50,562 nucleotides of DNA from Gloeocapsa sp. UFS-A4-WI-NPMV-4B04 (lineage in GTDB: Bacteria; Cyanobacteriota; Cyanobacteriia; Cyanobacteriales; Chroococcidiopsidaceae). Location: assembly GCA_019359535.1 (NCBI GenBank), contig JAHHHE010000011.1, forward strand, positions 1 through 50,562, written 5' to 3'. Of the stretch, positions 32,716-41,300 are shown in pieces. Below the pieces are notes generated by a model, which was given only the letters and a program-made list of their open reading frames with translations, searched no databases and was not told where the DNA came from. Numbering within the stretch: the stretch's first letter is position 1; each line of letters starts with the position of its first letter. Both the position numbers and the translations under genes were made by a program.

Positions 32716-35544
32716 ATGATAGAAACGCTGTACAAAAGGTTGCTAAGTCTGAGAAATTGCCACTTCATGATCATTGATGCAATTGCATTTTTGATCACAC
32801 CTGTATTGGCACTTGGACTTCGTTTAGATGAGTTCTTTCTTTTCGATATATACGGATTTGAGCTAATTGTCGTAATAATTTTGTTTTTGGCGGTAAAACT
32901 GAGCGTACTTTATATATTTGGATTTTATAGACGTTACTGGCGGTATGCCAGTATTGATGAACTTACACAGATAAGCATACTTATAGGTGCTGCCGTTGTA
33001 GTGCAAACGCTGTTATTTTATGCACTTCGCTGGTTTTATTCTCCTATAGAAGAGCTACCGCGATCGCTGCCGTTGCTTGACGGTATGCTCAGTTTAATCT
33101 GCGTTGGTGGGCTGCACTTCAGTATTCGTGCTTTTGAGAGAGTAAGCCAACGAAGAAGAGCGTCTGATACGTCCGGCGATCGCGTGCTGATAGTTGGTGC
33201 TGGCAGCGCTGGTATTTCGTTGGTAGAAGAGATGCGACATAATCCACAACTTGGGCTTTATCCAATCGCCTTTATTGACGACAATCCAGCAAAATTAAAT
33301 CTAAACATTCGTTCTCTGCCTGTAGTCGGCGATCGCCATAAAATTCCTGAAGTTGTTAGCTCTTTGCACATTGATAGAGTGATTATTGCCATGCCTACTG
33401 TTAGCGGAGAAGTTATTCGGGAAATTGTAGATATTTGCGGGGTAATAGGAACTCGAACCAGCACAATACCCGGAATACATGAAATCCTGAATGGAAAGGT
33501 AAGCGTAGAAAGTATCCGCGATATCAAAATTGAGGATCTGCTACGACGTGAACCGATAAAAACTGATGTCGAGAAAGTCTCAGAATTTCTTAAAGGCAAG
33601 AAAGTGCTGATCACAGGTGCAGGAGGATCGATTGGTAGTGAACTTTGTCGCCAAATTTTAAAGTGCCACCCTGCCGAAATGGTGCTGCTAGGACACGGGG
33701 AAAATTCTGTGTTCAATATTCACCAAGAATTAGAACGAGTTTTGGAATTACTTAAAAAGGAAGGTGTTGCTCATCACATACCCCGTCTTACTAACGTTAT
33801 CGCCGATATTCGATTTTTGTCTCGATTAGAGTACGTTTTTAAACAATTTAGACCCGACGTAATTTTCCACGCTGCGGCTCATAAGCACGTCCCCTTGATG
33901 GAATTAAACGCGCCTGAAGCGATTACTAATAATGTGTTGGGGACAAAAAATCTGCTGAATCTGGCGTTACGCTACGACGTTAAACACTTTGTCATGATTT
34001 CAACTGACAAAGCAGTTAATCCAACCAGTATCATGGGGGCCAGTAAGAGATCGGCGGAAATGCTAGTGCTGCAAGCGGCCCACAACAGTGGCAAGTCCTT
34101 TGTCGTTGTGCGTTTTGGTAACGTGCTTGGCAGTAGAGGCAGTGTTGTCCCAATCTTTAAACGGCAAATTGCTCAAGGTGGCCCAATAACGATCACCCAC
34201 CCCGATATTTGCCGATATTTCATGACGATTCCAGAGGCAGTTCAACTCGTTTTACAAGCTGCTGTAATTGGTCGTGGTGGTGAAGTATTTATGCTTGACA
34301 TGGGGCAACCTGTGAAAATTGTTGACTTGGCAAAAGATTTGATTCGCCTTTCAGGATATGAGGTGGGCAAAGACATTGACATTGTATTTACGGGATTGCG
34401 GCCCGGAGAGAAATTGTTTGAAGAACTATTCATTAAGGGCGAACAATATGAACCAACCCAGCATGAAAAAATTCGGATTGTCCGCAACGCTAGCGGTATT
34501 GTTCCAGAAAATCTTGAATCTATAGTAGAAGCCCTATGTGAAGCAGCAAATAATAATGATCTCTATTTAATAATTGATTTACTTGAATTGCTGGTGCTGG
34601 AATACACACCTAAATACTCAAGAACCGAACTGCAAGCTAAGGCTTTGAACCAACATGACATAGCAATGCAGCATTTAAAGAATAAGGCATGGCATGGCGA
34701 GGTACTGGAGAAAATTATTAATACCTCGATAGCATCTGTGCAACTAGAAAATGATTTACAACAAGCAATTGAGCGTCAAGAGTTTCAAATTCATTGGCAG
34801 CCGATTATATCTCTAGAAAATAATCAGATTAGTGGTTTTGAAGCTCTCTTGCGCTGGCAGCATTCCCAACAAGGCATAGTTTCGCCAGCAGAGTTTATGC
34901 CAATAGCCGAAGAAACAGGCTTGATCATCCCTCTTGGCTGGTGGGTATTGCGTGAGGCTTGCCGCCAAATGCGGATTTGGCAGCAGGAAATTACTACAGC
35001 GCCTTTAACAATCAGCGTCAATCTTTCTAGCAAACAGTTTTTACAACCTGATTTAAGTAAGCAAATTGAGCAAATTTTGCAGGAAACAAAGCTAGCTCCT
35101 TGTAGTTTAAGGCTAGAAATACCTCAAAACATTGTCATGGAAAATCCTGAAATAACTTTTGCTACACTTTTGCAATTAAAAACATTAGGTGTCCAGTTAC
35201 AAATTGATAACTTCGGCATCAGTTATTCATTCTTGACTTCTTTTCAGGGTTCCCAAAACCTGCTTTATTATGAGAAGTTCGACAGGTTGAAGATAGATCG
35301 ATCGCTGATTAGCCAGATCGACACTGATGACGAAAGTTTAGAAGTTGTCAAAACAATTGTAGCGATCGCTCATGAGCTAAATATAAATATGATTGCTACA
35401 GGGGTGGAAACAGCAAGGCAAGTTGCTCAACTCAAAACACTAAAATGCGAATATGGGCAGGGATATTTTTTCTCTAAGCCACTAGATACTGAAGCAGCGC
35501 AGCTGTTAATTGGAGCGCAACTCACCATGAAGGATGGTAGCTAA
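32716..35544 (+). CDS. Membrane nucleotide-sugar 4,6-dehydratase/epimerase (FlaA1/WbpM/CapD-like) fused to a C-terminal degenerate EAL domain
   Basis: Residues 1-140 contain four membrane helices. Residues about 150-270 form a Rossmann CoA-binding-like domain (RVLIVGAGSAGIS). Residues about 290-640 form the short-chain dehydratase domain: TGAGGSIGSE (about 298-306), STDKAVNPTSIMGASKR (S, M and K of the unusual triad, with Met where most SDRs have Tyr), and LRPGEKLFEELF. That would be a normal family member of about 640 aa. Residues 675-940 are an EAL domain starting QLENDLQQAIERQEFQ. FEALLRW (E709), N769, E801, D831, K859 and GQGYFF (Q915) are kept, but DDFGTGYSSL has become DNFGISYSFL, LEITE has become LEIPQ, and EGVE has become TGVE. 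Several metal/catalytic contacts are lost, so c-di-GMP binding without hydrolysis is likely (inference). The linker is continuous with no stop or frameshift. First gene of the cluster. Confidence 0.9.
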   Translation: MIETLYKRLLSLRNCHFMIIDAIAFLITPVLALGLRLDEFFLFDIYGFELIVVIILFLAVKLSVLYIFGFYRRYWRYASIDELTQISILIGAAVVVQTLLFYALRWFYSPIEELPRSLPLLDGMLSLICVGGLHFSIRAFERVSQRRRASDTSGDRVLIVGAGSAGISLVEEMRHNPQLGLYPIAFIDDNPAKLNLNIRSLPVVGDRHKIPEVVSSLHIDRVIIAMPTVSGEVIREIVDICGVIGTRTSTIPGIHEILNGKVSVESIRDIKIEDLLRREPIKTDVEKVSEFLKGKKVLITGAGGSIGSELCRQILKCHPAEMVLLGHGENSVFNIHQELERVLELLKKEGVAHHIPRLTNVIADIRFLSRLEYVFKQFRPDVIFHAAAHKHVPLMELNAPEAITNNVLGTKNLLNLALRYDVKHFVMISTDKAVNPTSIMGASKRSAEMLVLQAAHNSGKSFVVVRFGNVLGSRGSVVPIFKRQIAQGGPITITHPDICRYFMTIPEAVQLVLQAAVIGRGGEVFMLDMGQPVKIVDLAKDLIRLSGYEVGKDIDIVFTGLRPGEKLFEELFIKGEQYEPTQHEKIRIVRNASGIVPENLESIVEALCEAANNNDLYLIIDLLELLVLEYTPKYSRTELQAKALNQHDIAMQHLKNKAWHGEVLEKIINTSIASVQLENDLQQAIERQEFQIHWQPIISLENNQISGFEALLRWQHSQQGIVSPAEFMPIAEETGLIIPLGWWVLREACRQMRIWQQEITTAPLTISVNLSSKQFLQPDLSKQIEQILQETKLAPCSLRLEIPQNIVMENPEITFATLLQLKTLGVQLQIDNFGISYSFLTSFQGSQNLLYYEKFDRLKIDRSLISQIDTDDESLEVVKTIVAIAHELNINMIATGVETARQVAQLKTLKCEYGQGYFFSKPLDTEAAQLLIGAQLTMKDGS

Positions 35545-35756
35545 AATTTTGGCACTGAGTTGACTCAAAAATTCTTTAATAATCTTCGCTTTCAACACTT
35601 AAGAGAATTTTATAAAGATTTTATTTCAGTTTTTAAGATTCATATTATAAGCAAATATAGCAATTATTTTTTTAAAGGATAAGTAAATATTAACTAACAA
35701 AAAAATATTAAACTTTGTTTGAAGTGCATATTTAAAACGAAAAAGGTGGCTATTTT

Positions 35757-36740
35757 GTGAAAAGCTTTATAAAAAGATTTGTGAAACGGCAATATAATTG
35801 GTCAATTGGAATTTATTTCGGTAAATCTCCTTTTGATTTTGTTGCCATTGAAAATATCAATAACCCAGTTCTGACTGCAAAAGATGTAACCGACGTGCCA
35901 GCAAGTTTTGTTGCTGATCCTTTCATGATTTGTGAAAACGGCACTTGGTATATGTTTTTTGAAGTTATGAACGCTGCAAATCAGCAAGGAGAAATAGGAC
36001 TAGCAATTAGTGATAATGGCTTAAACTGGAATTATCAACAAATTGTTCTTAAAGAGTCTTTTCACTTATCTTATCCGTATGTATTCAAATGGAATGATGA
36101 ATACTACATGATTCCAGAGACTCGTCAAACAAATTCTATTCGATTGTATAAAGCGGTTAATTTTCCGAATAAATGGTTATTAGAAAAAACTTTAATTGAT
36201 GGAAAAGATTATGCAGATTCTTCTGTTTTTTATTTTAATAGTAAGTGGTGGCTATTTACGGCATCAAAAAATAGTAGTGTTTTGCATCTCTATTATGCAG
36301 ATGAATTAACAGATTTTTGGAGAGAGCATCCTAAAAGTCCGATCATCAAAGATTCAAATATAGCTAGACCAGGAGGTAGAGTGGTAGTAAGCAATAGCAT
36401 TATTAGATATAGTCAAGATAATAAGTATATATATGGTCACAAAATCCGCGCTTTTGAAATAACTGAGTTGTCTTTGACAACTTATCAAGAAAAGGAAGCA
36501 AGTAATCATCCCGTAGCAGCAAGCGGAATAGGTTGGAATAAAACAGGAATGCATACTATAGATCCGCATCAAATTGAGCAAGATAAATGGATAGCGTGTG
36601 TCGATGGATATGCAGGAAAAGTATCTTTCTTTGGACTTCAATTTGACTCTACTATTGGTATTTCAGCTATTGGTTTTTTATCTCAAAATTTTGCATGGCT
36701 AGTAGACTCGGTAGCTAGATTATTAACTAAAAAATCATAA
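35757..36740 (+). CDS. GH43-like propeller protein of glycan clusters
   Basis: The start is GTG at 35757 with AAAAGGTGG upstream. The 327-aa product has SFVADPFMICENGTWYMFFEVMN, LSYPYVFKWNDEYYMIPETR, YADSSVFYFNSKWWLFTAS, GRVVVSNSIIRYSQD and GMHTIDPHQ. These match the GH43-like proteins, related to the N-terminal domain of glucosamine inositolphosphorylceramide transferase, that recur in capsule and EPS clusters. An Asp and Glu in the usual positions (ADPF, PETR) are present, but there is no third clear catalytic Glu. No signal peptide. Function unknown, likely linked to polysaccharide modification. The base composition is more AT-rich than the housekeeping genes. Confidence 0.6.
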   Translation: MKSFIKRFVKRQYNWSIGIYFGKSPFDFVAIENINNPVLTAKDVTDVPASFVADPFMICENGTWYMFFEVMNAANQQGEIGLAISDNGLNWNYQQIVLKESFHLSYPYVFKWNDEYYMIPETRQTNSIRLYKAVNFPNKWLLEKTLIDGKDYADSSVFYFNSKWWLFTASKNSSVLHLYYADELTDFWREHPKSPIIKDSNIARPGGRVVVSNSIIRYSQDNKYIYGHKIRAFEITELSLTTYQEKEASNHPVAASGIGWNKTGMHTIDPHQIEQDKWIACVDGYAGKVSFFGLQFDSTIGISAIGFLSQNFAWLVDSVARLLTKKS

Positions 36741-36823
36741 GACTTAGTAAAGTACCTTAATAAATATTAAAAATAAAGTAGATTAATTCACCTGGTAATT
36801 AATTAAAATAAGGAAAGAAAGGT

Positions 36824-37588
36824 ATGAATGTCTTTCAAGAAAAGTTTGTTTCAATCGAAGAGGTTTGGTTTGATGAAGAATTAAAAGACAAACCTAACGT
36901 TGATATAGTTCATTATATTGAGCGATCGCAACCAATTAAAAACATTCACTTTGATGAATTTCATACACTTTTAGTCGATTTAACCAAAGCTGAGGATGAA
37001 CTATGGAAAAATCTAGGGAAAACTAATCGCTATAAAATTAATAGGGCAGAGCAAAAAGATCATATTTTATATTGTTATTGGGATAAAGATGATATTGATG
37101 ATAATAAACTAAATGATTTTTTAGAGTTTCACGATCAATTTGCTTTATCTCAAGATTTGCAGAAAATTTCCAGACCTCGGCTTAGGAGTTTCGCTCATAT
37201 TGGAATTCTCGATCTTTCCATAGTCAAGTCGCAAGACGATACTGTCTTGGGTTGGCACGCTCATTGTCTTGTTAAAAATCGAGTTTGTTTTTTTTACGGT
37301 GCATCAATGAAAAATCATAACGATACTGCCTACCAGTCAATGTTAGGACGCGCTAATCGTTATCATCACTGGCAGGATATATTGAGGTTCAAAAATTCAG
37401 GAATTTCAATTTACGATTTTGGCGGCTGGTATGCTGGGAATACAGATCAAAAACTCCTAAATATTAATAAATTTAAAGAAGAATTCGGGGGGCAAGTTGT
37501 CAAAAACTTTAAAAGTATTCATGGGATTACTGTGAAAGGCAAGCTATGTGTAGGCTTGTATAAGCTTTTAAATAAAAGGAAAAATTGA
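36824..37588 (+). CDS. GNAT/FemAB-like acyltransferase
   Basis: The 254-aa product has a first half starting HTLLVDLTKAEDELWKNL then RYKINRAEQK, and a second half with LSIVKSQDDTVLGWHAHCLVKNRVCFFYGAS, GRANRYHHWQDILRFKNSGISIYDFGG and GNTDQKLLNINKFKEEFGG. The GNAT-like pattern (strand, K-x-x-F, G-x-YAG-x-D) is like that of FemAB-type acyltransferases found in exopolysaccharide clusters, where they add acyl or aminoacyl groups to sugars. Substrate unknown. AGGAAAG lies upstream of the ATG. Confidence 0.6.
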   Translation: MNVFQEKFVSIEEVWFDEELKDKPNVDIVHYIERSQPIKNIHFDEFHTLLVDLTKAEDELWKNLGKTNRYKINRAEQKDHILYCYWDKDDIDDNKLNDFLEFHDQFALSQDLQKISRPRLRSFAHIGILDLSIVKSQDDTVLGWHAHCLVKNRVCFFYGASMKNHNDTAYQSMLGRANRYHHWQDILRFKNSGISIYDFGGWYAGNTDQKLLNINKFKEEFGGQVVKNFKSIHGITVKGKLCVGLYKLLNKRKN

Positions 37589-37764
37589 AACATTTTTTAA
37601 AATATTTATTTATAGCTATGTTGCCTAACAATTACTTATTACTACTTAGCGCCTCAATAGTAGTTTAGGAAAACAGTTTACCTAAACTTAGTGACCTTGG
37701 ATGACAACTGACTGGCATTCTGGAGGAGTCGAAAACTTTTCACTGAAGTTGAGGCAGAAGATAT

Positions 37765-39075
37765 ATGCAACAAAATAAACCACTAACACTGCGTCATAAC
37801 TTCTCTTGGACTTTCGTCGGCAATGTTGTCTATGCGGCTTGTCAGTGGGGAATGCTGGTAGTGCTTGCTAAACTCGGTAGTCCAGAAATTGTCGGGCAGT
37901 TCACATTAGGGCTTGCGGTTACAGCACCCGTAGTCCTATTTACAAATCTTTCACTGCGAGAGGTTCAAGCGACAGACGCTAAACACCAATATCTTTTCAG
38001 CGATTACCTTGGTCTGCGGCTGCTCTTAACAGGGCTAGCACTTGTGGCGATTATGGTAATTACTGTAGTTACAGGATACCACCAGGAGACATCGCTAGTC
38101 ATCTTGCTGGTTGGTTTGTCTAAGGCATTTGAAGCTATTAGCGATGTGTTTCACGGGATGATCCAGCAACACGAACGAATGGACTGTGTTGCCGTGTCGC
38201 TAATGATTAAAGGCCCTCTGTCACTACTACTACTGGGCATTGGTGTTTACATATCGGGCAGCGTTGCGTGGGGAGCAGCAGGGTTGGCGGTTGCTTGGGC
38301 CATAGTTCTGATTAGCTATGACATTCCTAATGGTGCATTAATTCTAGGCTATGCGCGGACAGCGCCACACGAAAGATCTAGCAAGCGTGAGCTAATGCTT
38401 GCACTGCGGCCTCGCTGGCATCTAAAAACGCTCACAAAGTTGGCGTGGTTCGCTCTGCCTCTGGGCTTCGTGACGATGCTATTTTCGCTGTATGTTAATA
38501 TTCCTCGCTACTTGATTGAGCGGTATTTGGGCGATCGCGAACTAGGCATTTTCGCGGCGATCGCTTATGCAATGGTGGTAGGAAACATAGTAGTAAATGC
38601 CTTGGGGCAATCAGCAATTCCTAGACTAGCTAAATATTATGCAGCAGGGGATGGTTTAGCTTTTCGCAAGCTTCTCCTCAAGCTGGTTGGAATCGGCGTT
38701 CTGCTAGGTGCTGTAGCTGTATTGGTAGCTGTAGTTGCAGGTAAGGAGATTTTGACTTTGCTCTACCAACCTGAGTATGCCAAGCATACAGATTTGTTTG
38801 TGTTGCTAATGGTTGCAGCAGGAATTAACTATGGACTTTACTTTTTAGGAGATGCAATGATAGCAGTTAGGCATTTCCGGATTCAAATACCTTTGTATAT
38901 TGGGGTTACAACTATATCAGCTATATGTTGTTTTTGGTTGCTGCCAATTTTTGGACTAAAAGGGGCAGCGATCGCTTTAATCATTGCAACAATTGTCAAA
39001 GGTGCTTTGAGTTCGGGGGTAATTATTCATGCACTTTACAAGCTTGACAATCCAAAAATAAACTCAGAACTCTAG
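37765..39075 (+). CDS. Wzx-type polysaccharide flippase (MATE/MVF superfamily)
   Basis: The 436-aa protein has about 12 hydrophobic segments and a start typical of Wzx (LRHNFSWTFVGNVVYAACQWGMLVVLAKLGSPEIVGQFTLGLAV). It flips lipid-linked oligosaccharide units across the plasma membrane. Position next to the Wzy-type polymerase and priming transferase fits a Wzx/Wzy pathway. The GAGGCAG about 8 bases upstream of the ATG is the RBS. Confidence 0.85.
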   Translation: MQQNKPLTLRHNFSWTFVGNVVYAACQWGMLVVLAKLGSPEIVGQFTLGLAVTAPVVLFTNLSLREVQATDAKHQYLFSDYLGLRLLLTGLALVAIMVITVVTGYHQETSLVILLVGLSKAFEAISDVFHGMIQQHERMDCVAVSLMIKGPLSLLLLGIGVYISGSVAWGAAGLAVAWAIVLISYDIPNGALILGYARTAPHERSSKRELMLALRPRWHLKTLTKLAWFALPLGFVTMLFSLYVNIPRYLIERYLGDRELGIFAAIAYAMVVGNIVVNALGQSAIPRLAKYYAAGDGLAFRKLLLKLVGIGVLLGAVAVLVAVVAGKEILTLLYQPEYAKHTDLFVLLMVAAGINYGLYFLGDAMIAVRHFRIQIPLYIGVTTISAICCFWLLPIFGLKGAAIALIIATIVKGALSSGVIIHALYKLDNPKINSEL

Positions 39076-39145
39076 TCAGATCCTAAACGTCTAATACGTA
39101 TTTTTAAATTATTTAGAACTACGACATTTTAGGGGTAATAAAGAC

Positions 39146-39949
39146 ATGATAGCTTCTGTTAGTACAATTATTCCCTGCTACCGTTGCTCTAGCACAATAG
39201 GTAGAGCAGTTGACTCTGTTGCCAAGCAAACTCTTCTACCTGCTGAAGTCATACTTGTTGATGATGGTAGTGGAGATAATACTCTAGAACTCTTGCTACA
39301 ACTTCAGCGCGATTATGGTAAAGACTGGCTCAAAGTTATTGCCCAAAAAGAGAATGGCGGCCCCTCTGTTGCCCGTAATACTGCGTGGGATTTTGCCTCC
39401 CAAGATTACATTGCCTTTCTTGATGCTGATGAGGTTTGGCACCCAGAAAAGATTGCTGTTCAGTATTCATGGATGCTTCGTCATCCTGACATTGCTTTAT
39501 CTGGACATAATAGTGTCCAAATAAAATTAGGAGAGCAATATAATTTTGAGCCAATACCAACAGAGATAAAAGCTAGTTTTGTTTCCAAAAGTCAGATTCT
39601 GCTATTTAATGTTTTCTCCACTGCCTGTGTGATGAATAAGCGCGATCTTAAGCAACGCTTTAGTCCTTCCCTCAGATACTCTCAAGACTATTTTCTTTGG
39701 CTTGAAATTCTCCTAGGAGGTGAGCAAGCTGCTATTCTAAACTTTTGCGGAACGTATTACGATAAAGCTCTTTTTGGAGAAAGTGGACAAACCGCCAATC
39801 TTTTAAATGGGAAAAAAGCTGAGTTAGAAATATATAAAAGATTGTGGAAATCTAGATATATTACGTTTGTCGAGTCACGCCTTCTTTCTTTATGGTCTTT
39901 AGCAAAATATTATCGGCGTGTGGGCATCTGCTTATTACGCAATACGTAA
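39146..39949 (+). CDS. GT2 family glycosyltransferase
   Basis: The 267-aa protein has the GT-A pattern: ASVSTIIPCYRCSSTIGRAVDSV, EVILVDDGSGDNT (nucleotide-binding Asp), GGPSVARN, and the D-x-D motif YIAFLDADEVWHPEK, then YSQDYFLWLEILL (catalytic base region). A hydrophobic tail lies near residue 240. It adds one sugar to the lipid-linked repeat unit; donor and acceptor unknown. The wzy-like gene follows after 16 bp. Confidence 0.88.
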   Translation: MIASVSTIIPCYRCSSTIGRAVDSVAKQTLLPAEVILVDDGSGDNTLELLLQLQRDYGKDWLKVIAQKENGGPSVARNTAWDFASQDYIAFLDADEVWHPEKIAVQYSWMLRHPDIALSGHNSVQIKLGEQYNFEPIPTEIKASFVSKSQILLFNVFSTACVMNKRDLKQRFSPSLRYSQDYFLWLEILLGGEQAAILNFCGTYYDKALFGESGQTANLLNGKKAELEIYKRLWKSRYITFVESRLLSLWSLAKYYRRVGICLLRNT

Positions 39950-39965
39950 AAACAGCGTCTCAGTC

Positions 39966-41300
39966 ATGTTTTATCTTAATAAAACTGTTAGAGATATAAA
40001 GCCGCATAACATCAATTCAGGTAACAAAGGATGCGCTGTAGTAATGAATAGCTTGGAAATTACTTGGGTAGCAGTAGGACTTGCACTCTCCCATGCCACT
40101 CAATTGAGACCCGCAGGTCTTCCTATTGGGCCAGGTGAAGTTATGCTGTTTATCTGGATGCTACTTGTAGGTATCAGGCTATTAATTCACCATTATCCAA
40201 TAACGCACATTACGAAAGTAATTTTTTGGTTTTGGGTGAGTTCCTTTACTGCTATGAGTTTAGGTTTCTTGATAGCAGAATCAAAAGGACTTACAGCTGA
40301 AGATTTTGACCATGATGGTTTATCTTTTGGATTGGCATTTATTTTTTCGCTAACTTTTTCAATTGCAATATCTTCAAAGCAAGAAATTAATAAATTACTT
40401 GCAGTTTTTGTGCCATTCACACTATTTTGTCTAGTTGTAATACTTCTTTTCCCTTCTCTTTTACCTTTTATCAACCCTTGGTACGGGGAGATAAGATTTT
40501 CAGGTTGGTCTGATTATCCAAATCAGCTGGCTTTACAATTAAGCATGATTCCTTTCTTTGCTTTACATTTGCTCAACCAGAGTAGTAGAAAAGCTACAAA
40601 AATCTGGTATATATTCCTAATTATTATTTCTTTGTATATTGGTATAGCAACGGGTTCAGATGCCCTCCAAAGTGCGTGGGTTATTGGATTTGGATTGCTA
40701 ATATTTTTTGCAATCAATCGCAAAATTTCAAATTATTCTGCCGCCGATAAATCACTTTATCTAAACGCAATTAATCGGAAGCTTCAGCAATTGTTGTTAG
40801 TAATAATTATTTTGACAATAGCCTTTTTCTTATACACAAAATTCACTGGTGTTGTTGGGGATGAATATGATAAAGATGCTCAGGGAAGCACTCGTTTTAT
40901 CTTATGGCTGAATGGAATTGCTGCAATATCCTACTCACCGATATTTGGTCTTGGTCCTGGGTCTCAGTCAGGTTTCACAGGGCCATTTTTTGGTTGGGAG
41001 GCGCACAATACATTTATAGACTGGGCAGGAGATTCTGGAATTGTTGGATTAGTCTGCTACGTTGCTCTTTTGGGATGGATAGGCTGGAATGCCTGGAAAC
41101 GTAACTTAGTTATTATGCTTGTAGCCATTATCTCGTTAGTAGGCTTTAGCGTCTTTCATTATATGTTGCGCCCTCCTACTTATTGGTTCTATTTGCTGAC
41201 AATAGCTAAATTGAGTACCTCTACCTTAAAAGAACGCGATTCTCTTGGCAATGTAACTAAACAGATAAAAAAACTACCTAGTAGGCTTTTGAGGTATTAA
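39966..41300 (+). CDS. Wzy-type O-antigen polymerase/ligase family membrane protein
   Basis: About 445 aa with roughly ten membrane helices; the large extracellular loop with a polymerase/ligase-type motif is in the second half (FGLGPGSQSGFTGPFFGWEAHNTFIDWAGDSGIVGLVCY; the G-x-x-P-G and H-N-x-F motif). It probably joins repeat units. The start is ambiguous: ATG 39966 or ATG 40044 (AAAGGA upstream, and the first helix begins there). The frame could be extended to a GTG at 39918, overlapping the previous gene, which is unlikely. The stop is directly followed by the ATG of asnB, so translation is coupled. Confidence 0.8.
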   Translation: MFYLNKTVRDIKPHNINSGNKGCAVVMNSLEITWVAVGLALSHATQLRPAGLPIGPGEVMLFIWMLLVGIRLLIHHYPITHITKVIFWFWVSSFTAMSLGFLIAESKGLTAEDFDHDGLSFGLAFIFSLTFSIAISSKQEINKLLAVFVPFTLFCLVVILLFPSLLPFINPWYGEIRFSGWSDYPNQLALQLSMIPFFALHLLNQSSRKATKIWYIFLIIISLYIGIATGSDALQSAWVIGFGLLIFFAINRKISNYSAADKSLYLNAINRKLQQLLLVIIILTIAFFLYTKFTGVVGDEYDKDAQGSTRFILWLNGIAAISYSPIFGLGPGSQSGFTGPFFGWEAHNTFIDWAGDSGIVGLVCYVALLGWIGWNAWKRNLVIMLVAIISLVGFSVFHYMLRPPTYWFYLLTIAKLSTSTLKERDSLGNVTKQIKKLPSRLLRY

